Of a stretch of 64,000 nucleotides of DNA, positions 52,648-62,002 are shown in pieces. The DNA lies in contig ONAG01000010.1 of the NCBI GenBank assembly GCA_900315745.1, positions 56,205-120,204 on the forward strand. The letters run 5' to 3'. Every line of letters begins with the position of its first letter. The first letter of the stretch is position 1. The stretch is from an uncultured Prevotellaceae bacterium (lineage in GTDB: Bacteria; Bacteroidota; Bacteroidia; Bacteroidales; Bacteroidaceae). A program made the position numbers and the translations under genes. The notes under the pieces were generated by a model. The model worked only from the letters and a program-made list of their open reading frames with translations, was not told the DNA's origin and ran no database searches.

Positions 52648-53484
52648 TCATCGTGGCGACAGAGGCCGCATCTTGTCACCCTTGGCATCTACCGAGGTGA
52701 ATACACAGGCTCCAAGGCCATCCGACTCCCATATCCAGATATCCCTATCTGTATAATTCTTGATTTTCCTTACTTCAGCTTGTGCCGCCTCTTTTGTTTT
52801 GTAGCAACTTGAACACATGCGATATACCGTATTGCCATTGGACTTTACCTTGTAGATTGGACCTTCCAATGCGTCGGGAATCGTGCCATAGCTGTTCTTT
52901 GCCTTTTCGAAATCCTTCCAACTGCCAACCACAATGTAGTAAATCTTCTTGCTCTTGTTGGAAGTCAGGTCTTTGGGGGCTTCCTGTTTGTTGGTTGTCT
53001 TTTCTGCCTCGGTTGCCTTTTCAGTCTCTTGATAAACTATGGTGTCGATGGTGTCCTCTTCCAATGGTCTTGGCTTGAGAGACACCGGTGTGGTCTCGGC
53101 AGTTTCCTCATCCACCTGCGGGTGTCTTTTTGTTACGTATTTGCTGTTCACATACCCTACGGCATCTTCCGTTTCCACCTTCCACCAAGAGCCGGAGTCG
53201 TCGATGAGTTTGACACCTTTCCCATTGGTGTATAGCAAACCTATGACCTCTGCGTTTGCTGCAGGCTCCTTGCGTATCTTTACATTTCCGTCATCAGAGA
53301 TGGAATAGACAAAGAATATAGTGGTGTCGGCAGATATTTCAGGAGCGGGTGTTGCCACGCTCGGTGTGTCCTCTTGGACTTGAGATATTGGTGTGCTTTT
53401 AGGAGCAGGTGCCTTTTCTTTGCAGTTGGTGAGTCCTAAAACTAATGTCATGGCAATTGCCATGGAGAAGAAAACTTTTCTCAT
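52648..53484 (-). CDS. Lipoprotein with SH3b and SPOR-like domains
   Basis: 278 aa. Lipoprotein signal with Cys21 (LTNC). A bacterial SH3-like domain is at about 57-120 (VKIRKEPAANAEVIGLLYTN ... SWWKVETEDAVGYVNSKYV). A low-complexity acidic/Thr linker follows, then a SPOR-like repeat at about 183-262 (YYIVVGSWKDFEKAKNS ... YRMCSSCYKTKEAAQAEVRK). SPOR domains bind glycan strands freed of stem peptides and SH3b domains often bind peptidoglycan, so this is likely a cell-wall-binding outer-membrane lipoprotein. It converges on the SEDS/PBP/GTPase cluster. Confidence 0.75.
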   Translation of the reverse strand: MRKVFFSMAIAMTLVLGLTNCKEKAPAPKSTPISQVQEDTPSVATPAPEISADTTIFFVYSISDDGNVKIRKEPAANAEVIGLLYTNGKGVKLIDDSGSWWKVETEDAVGYVNSKYVTKRHPQVDEETAETTPVSLKPRPLEEDTIDTIVYQETEKATEAEKTTNKQEAPKDLTSNKSKKIYYIVVGSWKDFEKAKNSYGTIPDALEGPIYKVKSNGNTVYRMCSSCYKTKEAAQAEVRKIKNYTDRDIWIWESDGLGACVFTSVDAKGDKMRPLSPR

Positions 53485-53525
53485 TGTTGTCGTTTTTTAG
53501 TATGTTCTTGTTTTCTTTTTTGCGA

Positions 53526-55205
53526 TTAGTATTTGAAGCTTGAGCCACCCACAAACTCTCTCATGATGCTTGTTGGTGGTATTTCCTTGTCGCTCACGGG
53601 GATGAAGAAGTGTATGAATTTCAGCAGTCGGTGAGCCTCTGAATATTCGGGGCAGTTCTTTGGCACCGAGGCAAGGATTATCTCGGCATGAGTGCGCAGT
53701 ACGGCAAATTCTATGTTGAGAGCGGAATTGAACATTGCGTCGGCAGTCTCTTGGAACGGCAGTATCCATTGTTCTTCGGCTTCGCATACGTTGTGCCACA
53801 TGCTGATGGTTTCACGAGCGGAGTAAGCCCCTTTGTTGTAGTCGCGTATGATGCGTCGCAGCAGTCTGTTGTCTTGTGTTGGAATCCAGTTGTGGTCGTC
53901 GAGCGAGATGCTGGTGAGGGCGGAGACGAAGATTCTGAACTTTGTCGAGTCGGGAATGTTTGCCGTAAGCATGGGGTTGAGGGCGTGAATGCCTTCTATT
54001 ATCAGCACGCTGTCGCTTTGCAGTTTTAGTCGCTTGCCATTGTATTCGCGCTTGCCGGTGACGAAGTTATATTCCGGCACCTCCACTCTTTCGCCGTTCA
54101 TCAGTTTTTTCAGGTGGTCTTCGAGCAGGGCGCAATCCACCGTCTTTATATTGTCGAAGTCATATTGTCCGTTGGGCAGTTTGGGCGTATCTACACGGTT
54201 TACGAAATAGTCGTCTGTGGAAAAGGAAATAGGGTGCAGTCCACATGCCAGTAGTTGTATTGACAGACGTTTGCAGAATGTTGTCTTGCCCGAGCTTGAA
54301 GGTCCTGTGATGAGCACGATGCGTATGGGGTCTTTTTCTGCCCTGAATCGTGCGTCGATCTCTTCCGCTATCTTCACGATTTTCTTTTCCTGCAGCGCCT
54401 CGCTCACCTGTATCAGTTTCGATGCTTGTCCTCTCAGCACCGCCTTGTTCACGTCGCCCGCATTGGATAGTCTCATGATGATGTCCCAATGCACTTTTTC
54501 TGCGAACATGGCGTGTGTCTTTGGCTGGTCTATCATTTCAGCCAATTTCAGGGGATTTTTCTTGTCGGGCACTCTCAGCAACATCCCGTCGCCATATTGC
54601 TCCAGGTCCCACACCTTGATGTATCCTGCCGATGGCACCAATGGCCCATAGTAATAATCCACTGTGTCGCCAAGCATGTAGTAGTCGGTGTATATCTGTC
54701 CGCTGGTCTCAATGAGTTTCACCTTGTCGGTGAATCCTCTTTCAGAAAACACTCGAAGGCTTTCCTCCGTTGTTGACTCGAATCTGCGGAAAGGCAGGTC
54801 GAGGTTGATTATTTGCTGCAGGCGGTCTTTGATGAGTTCAAAGTTCTCCTTGGTAAGCGTCTCGTTGTTTCGCAGTTTGACATTGCAGTAGAACCCTCTT
54901 GAAAGGGGGTGTTCTATGAAGAGTTTGCTGCCGGGGAAGATGTCGCTCACTGCCTTGTAGAGCACGAAGCACAGCGAGCGTACATAGACACGGTGTCCGG
55001 AGCCTTCAGTAGCATCGAGGAACTCCACATCACGGTTTTGGAAGAGCCTGAATTTCAATCCTTGCGAGGTGTTGTTCACTTTTGCCGACACCACGGGGTA
55101 TGGTAGGTTTATTTCATCAGCAAAATCTTGATAGACGTCGAGCAAAGAGCATCCCTCGGGAAAACTTTTGGTCACATTGTTGTTCTTGCAGCGAATCTGA
55201 AGCAT
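53526..55205 (-). CDS. Nucleoside kinase (uridine-kinase-like) with N-terminal TGS/SAD-type domains
   Basis: 559 aa. Residues 1-65 look like a TGS domain and about 66-240 like the second additional domain of threonyl-tRNA synthetase. The C-terminal half is a P-loop kinase with Walker A GPSSSGKTTF (about 297-306), STDDYFVNR as in uridine kinases, and IEGIHALNP. This fusion is a known Bacteroidetes/Firmicutes type annotated as nucleoside kinase; the substrate is usually given as uridine or cytidine by homology. It has its own promoter. The SPOR lipoprotein begins 41 bp after its stop. Confidence 0.85.
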   Translation of the reverse strand: MLQIRCKNNNVTKSFPEGCSLLDVYQDFADEINLPYPVVSAKVNNTSQGLKFRLFQNRDVEFLDATEGSGHRVYVRSLCFVLYKAVSDIFPGSKLFIEHPLSRGFYCNVKLRNNETLTKENFELIKDRLQQIINLDLPFRRFESTTEESLRVFSERGFTDKVKLIETSGQIYTDYYMLGDTVDYYYGPLVPSAGYIKVWDLEQYGDGMLLRVPDKKNPLKLAEMIDQPKTHAMFAEKVHWDIIMRLSNAGDVNKAVLRGQASKLIQVSEALQEKKIVKIAEEIDARFRAEKDPIRIVLITGPSSSGKTTFCKRLSIQLLACGLHPISFSTDDYFVNRVDTPKLPNGQYDFDNIKTVDCALLEDHLKKLMNGERVEVPEYNFVTGKREYNGKRLKLQSDSVLIIEGIHALNPMLTANIPDSTKFRIFVSALTSISLDDHNWIPTQDNRLLRRIIRDYNKGAYSARETISMWHNVCEAEEQWILPFQETADAMFNSALNIEFAVLRTHAEIILASVPKNCPEYSEAHRLLKFIHFFIPVSDKEIPPTSIMREFVGGSSFKY

Positions 55206-55232
55206 TGTTTTTTCGTTTTTGTGGTTCCATCA

Positions 55233-55435
55233 GCAAAGATAGTGCAAACCGAGAGAAGCACAAAATAAATCGAGATTTATTTTTGATTCCGAGACGCCGC
55301 CTATCTTCGCCGCAGGCAAAGTAGTGCAAACCGAGAGAAGCACAAAATAAATATGAATTTATTTTTGATTCCGAGGTGCAGCCTATCTTCGCCGAAGGCA
55401 AAGTAGTGCCGCCTATCTTCGCGCAAGCAGAGTAG
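55233..55435 (-). repeat. Tandem duplication of a promoter-bearing unit
   Basis: Units of about 83 bp begin at 55233 and 55317, with truncated ones after 55399. Each contains GCAAAG(A)TAGTGCAAACCG, GAGAAGCACAAAATAAAT and GCCTATCTTCGCCG. Only the first keeps a full TATCTTTG on the minus strand; the second has lost one base (TACTTTG). From 55436 to 55513 nothing else is seen. Confidence 0.7.
55234..55264 (-). promoter_or_regulatory. Promoter of the nucleoside kinase gene
   Basis: On the minus strand TTTG, 19 bp, TATCTTTG, 29 bp before the ATG. It is the gene-proximal copy of the duplicated unit. Confidence 0.65.
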
Positions 55436-55513
55436 TGCAAGCTCTGGAAATTTTGAAATCTTCGCTGGCACTGTCGGAATGGGCATGACAGGGATAAGCC
55501 ATATTCCGTAGTT

Positions 55514-57808
55514 TTAGAATTCGAATCCTAAATTCACGTACAAATATGGCTTTTTGGTGTAGGTGCTGTAGCCAAGCGAAGCGCCAAGCGGACCAAACAT
55601 GGTGTCGATGTAATATGCCAACTGAGCACCAAGCACGGTGCGGTGGTCGAGAATCTCCTTCAGCTTGCGCGACTGCTGCGCCCCTGCTATGCGGAACAGC
55701 AGGTAGTGCTTGTTGCCCATACGCAGTTGCGACTGCAACTGGGCTGCTATGAATTGACGGTTGACGTGCTCCAGGTTACCGATGCCGGCGAAGGGCATCT
55801 GCTGTTCCACGTAGTGTCCGAACCACTCTCCGCCTACTGTGTTTTCGAATCCTGTAGGCACGTTGGCGCCGAGGAGCAGTCGCCCATAGAACATGGGCTG
55901 AAGAGTGAAACGGCTGCCGAGGGTGAACGACTTGCGCCAGTTGGCTCTTACGTCGCTCATGCCCGCCTTGCCATCAAGTTGTGCGAAGTTGTCGGTCATG
56001 TAGGAATATTCGGCGTAGAACCGCGACCCGCGTGTGGGGAAATACCAGTTGTCTTCGCTGTTGTAGTTCACCCTTGCGCGATAACTGATGAAGTGCTCAT
56101 CCTTGAGATCTACGTCGAGTATGTGCTTTGCCTCCAGCGTATTGCGGTAGTGCATATAGTCATACCTTACTCCCATCTGCAGATTGAAGTGCCTTAGGTC
56201 GAGGTTGATAGGTATCAGTTCTGCCTGCAACTGGTTGTAGAGGATGTTGTAGGACAGGTCGCCCTCCTTGTAGATGTCTATGTCGTTTCGGTAGAAACCA
56301 GCCACTACTCGCGGACAGGTGATGGTCTGTGTGTGCATGGTCAGTTCACCCTTTGCCATATTGCGCTTGCCCAGTCGTAGGGTGACGTCGATGTCCATCG
56401 GCACGGATGCCTTGATGGGGAAGTCGGCACCCAGTTGCACGGCGGCATACTCCTCTGAGTCGTAGCGCAGTCCCACATACGCCTGGTTGGTCTTGCGGTT
56501 TCCGGCGGTGAGTATCACGCGCACGCCGGTGCCGTCGGGCTCGAGCCGGCACTCTGCCGTCTGGTAGAACAAGTCCATTCGCATGGTGGTGGTGAGTTCT
56601 TGCTGTAGTTTGGCATCTATAGTGTCGTGCTTCAGTGGCGACGCCAAGTCAATCATGTGGCGTGGTAGGTGGTTCACATCGTCGATGATGTTGCTGATGC
56701 CGAACTTATGTTTGATGAACCGCACGTCTTGTGGTGTCATGTTCTCGAAGACGTAGCCCGTGACACGATGTTTGTCGGTCATCACGGTGGGGTTCTTGGG
56801 GTGCCGTTTTATAGGCTTGAAGGAGTCGTCTATGCCGATGAGTTTTTTCAGCGCCATCAAGTCGTTCCAGTGCCTCATGGCCTCTTCCTCGCCCCTGCGG
56901 ATGAGGGTGTCGATGGCAGTGAGCGAGAAACTGGCGGCATTGTAGCCTTTTGTGTTCACCTGCACGTGCAGGTCGGTGATGGCGAGGTTCTCGTCGAGTT
57001 TGTTCTTACAGTTCACGTCGATGATTTGGCTGAGGATGCTCATTGTGCGTCCCATGTCGTTGGCAATCTTCGGTTCTCCCTGCACGGTGACGCCGATGAT
57101 GATGTCGGCGCCCATCTCGCGTGCGATATCCGCGGGATAGTTGTTGCGTAGCCCCCCATCTACCAGCACCTTGTCGCCCAGTCTTACCGGCGAGAATGCT
57201 GCGGGGATGGCCATTGAGGCGCGCATGGCTACAGGAAGTCGTCCGCAGTGGAAATCATACTCCGAGTTGTCGATGACATTGGTGGCAACGCAGGAGAAGG
57301 GGATGGGAAGGTCGCTTGAGAAATCAAGAGAGTCGGTGTATCCGTAGCACAGTTGCTGGAACAGTTCTGCGAGGTTCTTGCCTTGTATGAAACCTCCGTC
57401 GTTATAGTTGACTTTGCCCACGGTGATGCCTCGGCTGAAGACGTAGGTGTTCTGCTTCTTGCGGTCGGTCAGGCTCTGTTTCGTCAGGTCCTCCTTGTCG
57501 GTGATGACGTAACTCCAATCCTGCACCCTCACCATGGAGTCGAGCGAGTTGGCATTATAACCGATGGCATAGAGTCCGCCGATGATGCTGCCCATCGACG
57601 TTCCTGTGATAATGTCGATGGGTATCCCTGCCCGCTCTAACACTTTCAGCACTCCGATGTGTGCCATGCCTTTTGCTCCGCCGCCGCTCAGCACCACGGC
57701 AACTTTTTTCCTCGTGTCATCAGGTTTGGGTGTTATGCTGTCGCTTTGTGCGCTTATTGTGCCACACATCAGTGCCGCCACAGCCATTGTCAATAGAGTC
57801 TTTTTCAT
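55514..57808 (-). CDS. Patatin-like phospholipase fused to an outer-membrane barrel
   Basis: 764 aa with signal peptide (first about 20 residues). The patatin domain (about 35-240) has the oxyanion loop GGGAKG, the nucleophile Ser in GTSMG and the Asp of DGGLRNNYP. A POTRA-like segment at about 315-385 is followed by a surface-antigen/BamA-type barrel (about 390-764) ending in NLGFEF with a terminal aromatic. This is the type Vd (PlpD-like) layout, so lipase activity would be exposed at or beyond the outer membrane. Confidence 0.85.
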   Translation of the reverse strand: MKKTLLTMAVAALMCGTISAQSDSITPKPDDTRKKVAVVLSGGGAKGMAHIGVLKVLERAGIPIDIITGTSMGSIIGGLYAIGYNANSLDSMVRVQDWSYVITDKEDLTKQSLTDRKKQNTYVFSRGITVGKVNYNDGGFIQGKNLAELFQQLCYGYTDSLDFSSDLPIPFSCVATNVIDNSEYDFHCGRLPVAMRASMAIPAAFSPVRLGDKVLVDGGLRNNYPADIAREMGADIIIGVTVQGEPKIANDMGRTMSILSQIIDVNCKNKLDENLAITDLHVQVNTKGYNAASFSLTAIDTLIRRGEEEAMRHWNDLMALKKLIGIDDSFKPIKRHPKNPTVMTDKHRVTGYVFENMTPQDVRFIKHKFGISNIIDDVNHLPRHMIDLASPLKHDTIDAKLQQELTTTMRMDLFYQTAECRLEPDGTGVRVILTAGNRKTNQAYVGLRYDSEEYAAVQLGADFPIKASVPMDIDVTLRLGKRNMAKGELTMHTQTITCPRVVAGFYRNDIDIYKEGDLSYNILYNQLQAELIPINLDLRHFNLQMGVRYDYMHYRNTLEAKHILDVDLKDEHFISYRARVNYNSEDNWYFPTRGSRFYAEYSYMTDNFAQLDGKAGMSDVRANWRKSFTLGSRFTLQPMFYGRLLLGANVPTGFENTVGGEWFGHYVEQQMPFAGIGNLEHVNRQFIAAQLQSQLRMGNKHYLLFRIAGAQQSRKLKEILDHRTVLGAQLAYYIDTMFGPLGASLGYSTYTKKPYLYVNLGFEF

Positions 57809-57894
57809 CTTCTATGCTTTGTAGGTAAATACTTTGGGCACAAATGTAATAAAAAAATCTCATATTGCCAACAAAGGAAGTTTTTTTGTTAAGG

Positions 57895-57966
57895 TTTGAG
57901 ATTTAAGGTTTGTATGATTTGGAACGATTTGAGATTTAAGGTTTGTATGATTTGTAACGATTTGAG
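57895..57966 (+). repeat. 33-bp tandem repeat
   Basis: TTTGAGATTTAAGGTTTGTA plus 13 bases repeats at 57895 and 57928, with a third partial copy from 57961. The frame is not coding. Confidence 0.7.
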
Positions 57967-58012
57967 AGATTTCTGCGCGAAGCGCACTCATTCACATTTA
58001 TTCTTTGAGCAC

Positions 58013-58333
58013 CACTCCTTTCCTCCTTTCCTCCTTAGAATTTTTTTTATTGTCTAAGGAGTTTAGGAGTGAAGGAGTTTTTTCATCACACCCTTTGGGT
58101 GTCACTCTTTTTACTCTTTTCCTCCTTGGAATTTTTTTTATTGTCTAAGGAGTTTAGGAGTGAAGGAGTTTTTTCCTCACACCCTTTGGGTGCCACTCCT
58201 TTACTCCTTGGAATTTTTTAATTGTCTAAGGAGTTTAGGAGTGAAGGAGTTTTTTCCTCACACCCTTTGGGTGCCACTCCTTTACTCCTTTCCTCCTCTC
58301 TTTTTACTCTTTTCCTCCTTGGAATTTTATTGC
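58013..58333 (+). repeat. Three to four tandem 81-91 bp units made of nested palindromes
   Basis: Units start at 58013, 58103 and 58194, with a partial one from 58275. Each holds CTCCTT(A/G)GA ... TCTAAGGAG around an A/T-rich loop, the pair ACTCCTT/AAGGAGT, and CACCCTTTGGGTG. The transcript of either strand would fold into hairpins. Units differ mainly in the pyrimidine-rich opening. I see no gene in 57809-58661. Confidence 0.75.
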
Positions 58334-58443
58334 TTTGCGACATTTTTTATGGCTTCATACCGCTTTGTCGCAATATGGCTGGGGTGTCGCAATGAGATGA
58401 CAGGAAAAAACCACAAAAATTTCCATGCCGGGAAATCTCGCCT

Positions 58444-58451
58444 TACCTTTG
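58444..58451 (+). promoter_or_regulatory. Possible -7 box of a short transcript
   Basis: TACCTTTG fits TAnnTTTG; no clear -33 partner. A plus-strand terminator lies about 120 bp downstream with no sizeable frame between. Confidence 0.3.
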
Positions 58452-58574
58452 TAGTGTCAAAAGCAAGTAATTAGTTTCATAGATATATTTAGGTTTTGGT
58501 TTATTAGGTTGATAGTTAGATAGATTTGTTTTGGTTAGTTAGGTTATTAAAATAGAATCATGGTGATGATCTAC

Positions 58575-58613
58575 AAGATGGTGTGTCAAAATGAATGACA
58601 CACCATCTTTTTT
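58575..58613 (+). terminator. Rho-independent terminator, plus direction
   Basis: Perfect 14-bp stem AAGATGGTGTGTCA/TGACACACCATCTT with a 7-nt loop and TTTT after it. The minus side has no T-run, so it does not primarily serve the minus-strand gene ending at 58662. Confidence 0.8.
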
Positions 58614-58661
58614 GATTGTTTGACAATATGGCTATACCCCCTCATTGTACATATAACAAGT

Positions 58662-61600
58662 TCATTTGACAATAATTTTTGCTTTGGCAATCACTCTGTC
58701 TGAATTCAAGATTCTCACGATGTTGATGCCGCGACCCAATGAAATGGAGTGCTTGTTGGAATCTATATATCCTCTATCCAATAGTCTTCCGCTAACATCC
58801 GTAATGTCGTACGAAAATCCCGTTGCATGAATGATGTTCAACGTGTTGCCCTCGGGGTCGAAATAGGTGCTGCCATGGCTCACTTCATAGACATTATTCC
58901 CTGAGCGATAATACGAGTCTTCTGCTGCAAATGTCTTATCCTCCTCGTTTCCGGCACAGTCTGTGGCAATGCAACAGAATGAGTAGTAGATGTTGTCATA
59001 CACACGGTAGTCGAACCCTTCTCCTGTGATGTCCTTGGCTATTTGGAACCAAGGTGCTCCATTGCCTTGTTGTACATAAAGGTTGTATTTCCAGACACCC
59101 GACGCCTCATCGCTCCCTTCCCATCTCAGCGTGATTATCGAATCGTTTTTCACGTCATGGCGAAACATGCTACTAATGGGAGGTGTGATATCCTTCACAT
59201 TGCTCCATATCGGCGTGAAGATAGGGTCATTGTAGTCGAAGATGATTTCGGCATCATTGTTGATTTTAGTACCTTCATCAAGACCATCTTTCAGCCTTAT
59301 GGAGAACGCCACGCTGCCCGTACCGTTTCCGTCTTCATCATTTGGTGGAAGAAATCCCCCATATACATTTTCAGTTGGTAGGTCGGTTGATGGGTCTATC
59401 GAAGCAAAATGCCATTTCGCCACACCTTTGTCCTTGTCGTAGTCGAGCGTCACGCGAGTGATGAGTTCCATACGCGGCCTCATATCAATGTCCCATACAT
59501 GGTGCTGAGTATTGAAAGACACTTCTTGGAACTTGTCTCCAGCCATCAGTGACAAGGGGCGGAAAGAGCCAAGGTCAAAAACTGCTGCGTCAAGTGTGTC
59601 GGTCACATAAACGTCGTGAGCAGCTGCTGTGGCCTTTTCTGGATCATTCTCAAATTCGATTACGTAATTCATTTCTTTCACATCACCATTGAGAAAAGTG
59701 CTTCCCGCAGGGCTGAGGTATCCGTATTTGGCATTTGGGTCAAAGGATCTCAAGATAAGGAAAGAGGAAGCGGCATCGCCCTGGTCTTCTCCGCAATTGC
59801 CCAAAAGTGAATTGCTTGCTGCACATCTAACAGTTTCATATCCAGCATCTACGATGTTGCCCATAAATCCTGTTGAAGCTTTCAAAAGCATTTTTATGAA
59901 ATCCTTGGCCAAGTCGTGTGGCAAGTCGGCAAGTTTGCTTTTGAAACAGCATTTGAGGAAAGAAACTACCATGGCACGGTTCAATCTTACCGGTTTTTTC
60001 TCTGCTTCGTCACCCCATGCTCCGTTACTGCTGGGTTGATTGTCCTCCAAAGAAGAGCATCCCATTTTACGTGCGAAGTCCCATCCCATGTCTCTTGCCA
60101 GCGACATCGCACAGGCGGGGTCGATGAAAATATCGACTCCCAATGCCGCAGCGATGATGTTGAAATAGCATATCATCTGCTCGCAGCATTTCTCAGTTTT
60201 TCCCGATTCGGATTTGTTGTCCTTCACCTCGTCAAGGTCAGCACGAATTCTGGGATCCACACCGCCGTTGACTTCTGCCACCATGGTAATAGGTATTTGC
60301 AGAGTGGAATTGGGAGCCATCTCAGGCAATAGCAGGTCACATTGGATGTGCTTCTCGCCATCTTCATCTTTGTATGCGATGAAATCCCTCAGTCCGTCTT
60401 CCTCAAACCAATCCTTTATCCATTGACATATCTCCGGGTCTTGGTCGAACATATCAGGTTCTATATATTCGAGGATGTCGGCATGATCGCCAAGGAATTT
60501 CAACTGGGATATGTCAGCAAAATCGTCAACATCAAAACTGACGGAAACATGTACTTTGCCTGAGGTTGTCAATCGGGGATTCTCCACATTCACATACGAA
60601 AGCACTTTTTGCCCCCGAAGGAACGCACTGTGTCCCAACGTGTTGATGGATACGATTAAGGGTATTTCACCTGTGTTGTCCTTCAAAACCTCAATGCACT
60701 CATTCAATACAATTGTAGTGTCTTCACCAAAGACCGCCACCAAGTCATAAAGACCACATGGCTCGTCTTCCAATTTGAAAAAAGCACTGGCCTCTGTTCT
60801 GCTACTTACATCTATCGATTCTGGCAACAGGTTTTTCTCTGTTCCTTTCAAATACAAATTCATTCCACTCTGAAAGCCGTTGCCGGAAACAATCAGCTGG
60901 AAGGAACTGGAGCTTCCAACCCTGTCCGTATTAACGCCATACAGCGCATAGCTTGTGGAAATCCTGTAATTGACAGTCGTCCATCCGTCGACATTGCTGA
61001 TGACAAAATAATACATGCCGCTCTTCTGGCATGATATGGTTGTATTTGTCATTGAGCCATAATCATCGGTCTTGTTTATCCTGTTGCCAAAAGGGTCGTA
61101 TATTTCTATACTGCATGAATTGTCTGCCACTACGTCTATTCTGTCTCCCTTTTCTGCCTCGTATTTGTAGTAGTCGTAAACCATGTCTGAAGTATAGACG
61201 GTGGTGTCGCGCCTTATTTCCACAGCTTCTATAGGAGAACCTTCTTGATTGGAGAAATAGTCCACCAGTGGTGAACTCCACACGCCATTGGCATCCTTGA
61301 AACGCAGGGTCACTTTGTTGTTGCGCAAATAAAGACGTGCAACACCTTTCTCGTCAACACGGAAATAATAGCCGAAGTCCTGGTGCTGTTCCAGATGGCT
61401 GACGGGTAGTGCTACTTGGTCGAGGGTCAACGGATTGCCAGTGTCTGTTTCCACATACTTGGCATCTTCCGTTGCATCGTTGAACCAATATTCATAGCCT
61501 ACGACCCGATTGTTGTTGTCCTTGGTGTGTGCATTAACAAAATAGGATGCCGTCGGTACACTCCACCTCCCGTCAGCATCTTTTGCACGGAAGAAAAAAC

Positions 61601-61997
61601 TGTGGATACCCTGTGGGAGTTGGTTCATGTCTAACGAGAAGTTCACGTCGGGCTGGGAAGAGATATCCACTCTTCTCTTGTTTTCCACCTTGTCAATCCA
61701 ATACTCATAACACACAATGTGGTTTTGTTCGGCAAAGCGATTGGCGTGGAAGAAGTACATGGCGAATGGAGCAGACCAACTGCCGTCGCTGTCTTGAGCA
61801 CGGATAGTGAAAGAATGCAATCCCGTTTCCAATTTGGAGACATCAATGGAAAGGCTCACTTCTCCATCGGTTGTCGCTGCAACTTTCTTTTCTACTTCGT
61901 TGTCTATCCAATATTCGTATTTGAAAGTCTGCTGTCCCCATGACTGAAGGACGGCAAGCAACGACATGAAGAACAATAGGTATTTCAATTTCCTCAT
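58662..61997 (-). CDS. Large secreted multi-domain protein, probably T9SS cargo
   Basis: 1111 aa with signal peptide (first about 21 residues). Residues about 24-240 contain three repeats of a YEYWIDNxVE ... L..G.HSF..RA.D.DG.WS.P...YF module. Then come a beta-sandwich with pre-peptidase-like pattern (about 265-345) and an IPT/filamin-like segment. A Cys-containing helical insertion lies at about 615-745 (ECCEQ-like, CCFKSK, CGEDQGD). RSFDPNAKYGY ... DTLDAAVFD (about 750-930), a bacterial surface-protein beta repeat, follows. The end TDVSGRLLDRGYIDSNKHSI ... IVRILNSDRVIAKAKIIVK fits a type IX sorting tail. Function unknown; surface adhesion or sensing is a guess. It starts 5 bp after the upstream gene. 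Confidence 0.65.
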   Translation of the reverse strand: MRKLKYLLFFMSLLAVLQSWGQQTFKYEYWIDNEVEKKVAATTDGEVSLSIDVSKLETGLHSFTIRAQDSDGSWSAPFAMYFFHANRFAEQNHIVCYEYWIDKVENKRRVDISSQPDVNFSLDMNQLPQGIHSFFFRAKDADGRWSVPTASYFVNAHTKDNNNRVVGYEYWFNDATEDAKYVETDTGNPLTLDQVALPVSHLEQHQDFGYYFRVDEKGVARLYLRNNKVTLRFKDANGVWSSPLVDYFSNQEGSPIEAVEIRRDTTVYTSDMVYDYYKYEAEKGDRIDVVADNSCSIEIYDPFGNRINKTDDYGSMTNTTISCQKSGMYYFVISNVDGWTTVNYRISTSYALYGVNTDRVGSSSSFQLIVSGNGFQSGMNLYLKGTEKNLLPESIDVSSRTEASAFFKLEDEPCGLYDLVAVFGEDTTIVLNECIEVLKDNTGEIPLIVSINTLGHSAFLRGQKVLSYVNVENPRLTTSGKVHVSVSFDVDDFADISQLKFLGDHADILEYIEPDMFDQDPEICQWIKDWFEEDGLRDFIAYKDEDGEKHIQCDLLLPEMAPNSTLQIPITMVAEVNGGVDPRIRADLDEVKDNKSESGKTEKCCEQMICYFNIIAAALGVDIFIDPACAMSLARDMGWDFARKMGCSSLEDNQPSSNGAWGDEAEKKPVRLNRAMVVSFLKCCFKSKLADLPHDLAKDFIKMLLKASTGFMGNIVDAGYETVRCAASNSLLGNCGEDQGDAASSFLILRSFDPNAKYGYLSPAGSTFLNGDVKEMNYVIEFENDPEKATAAAHDVYVTDTLDAAVFDLGSFRPLSLMAGDKFQEVSFNTQHHVWDIDMRPRMELITRVTLDYDKDKGVAKWHFASIDPSTDLPTENVYGGFLPPNDEDGNGTGSVAFSIRLKDGLDEGTKINNDAEIIFDYNDPIFTPIWSNVKDITPPISSMFRHDVKNDSIITLRWEGSDEASGVWKYNLYVQQGNGAPWFQIAKDITGEGFDYRVYDNIYYSFCCIATDCAGNEEDKTFAAEDSYYRSGNNVYEVSHGSTYFDPEGNTLNIIHATGFSYDITDVSGRLLDRGYIDSNKHSISLGRGINIVRILNSDRVIAKAKIIVK

Positions 61998-62002
61998 AGT
62001 CG

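Noticed and set aside
55233-55435. CRISPR-like spacing of repeats
   Set aside because: Units are 83 bp with no short direct repeat separated by unique spacers, and no cas genes are present.
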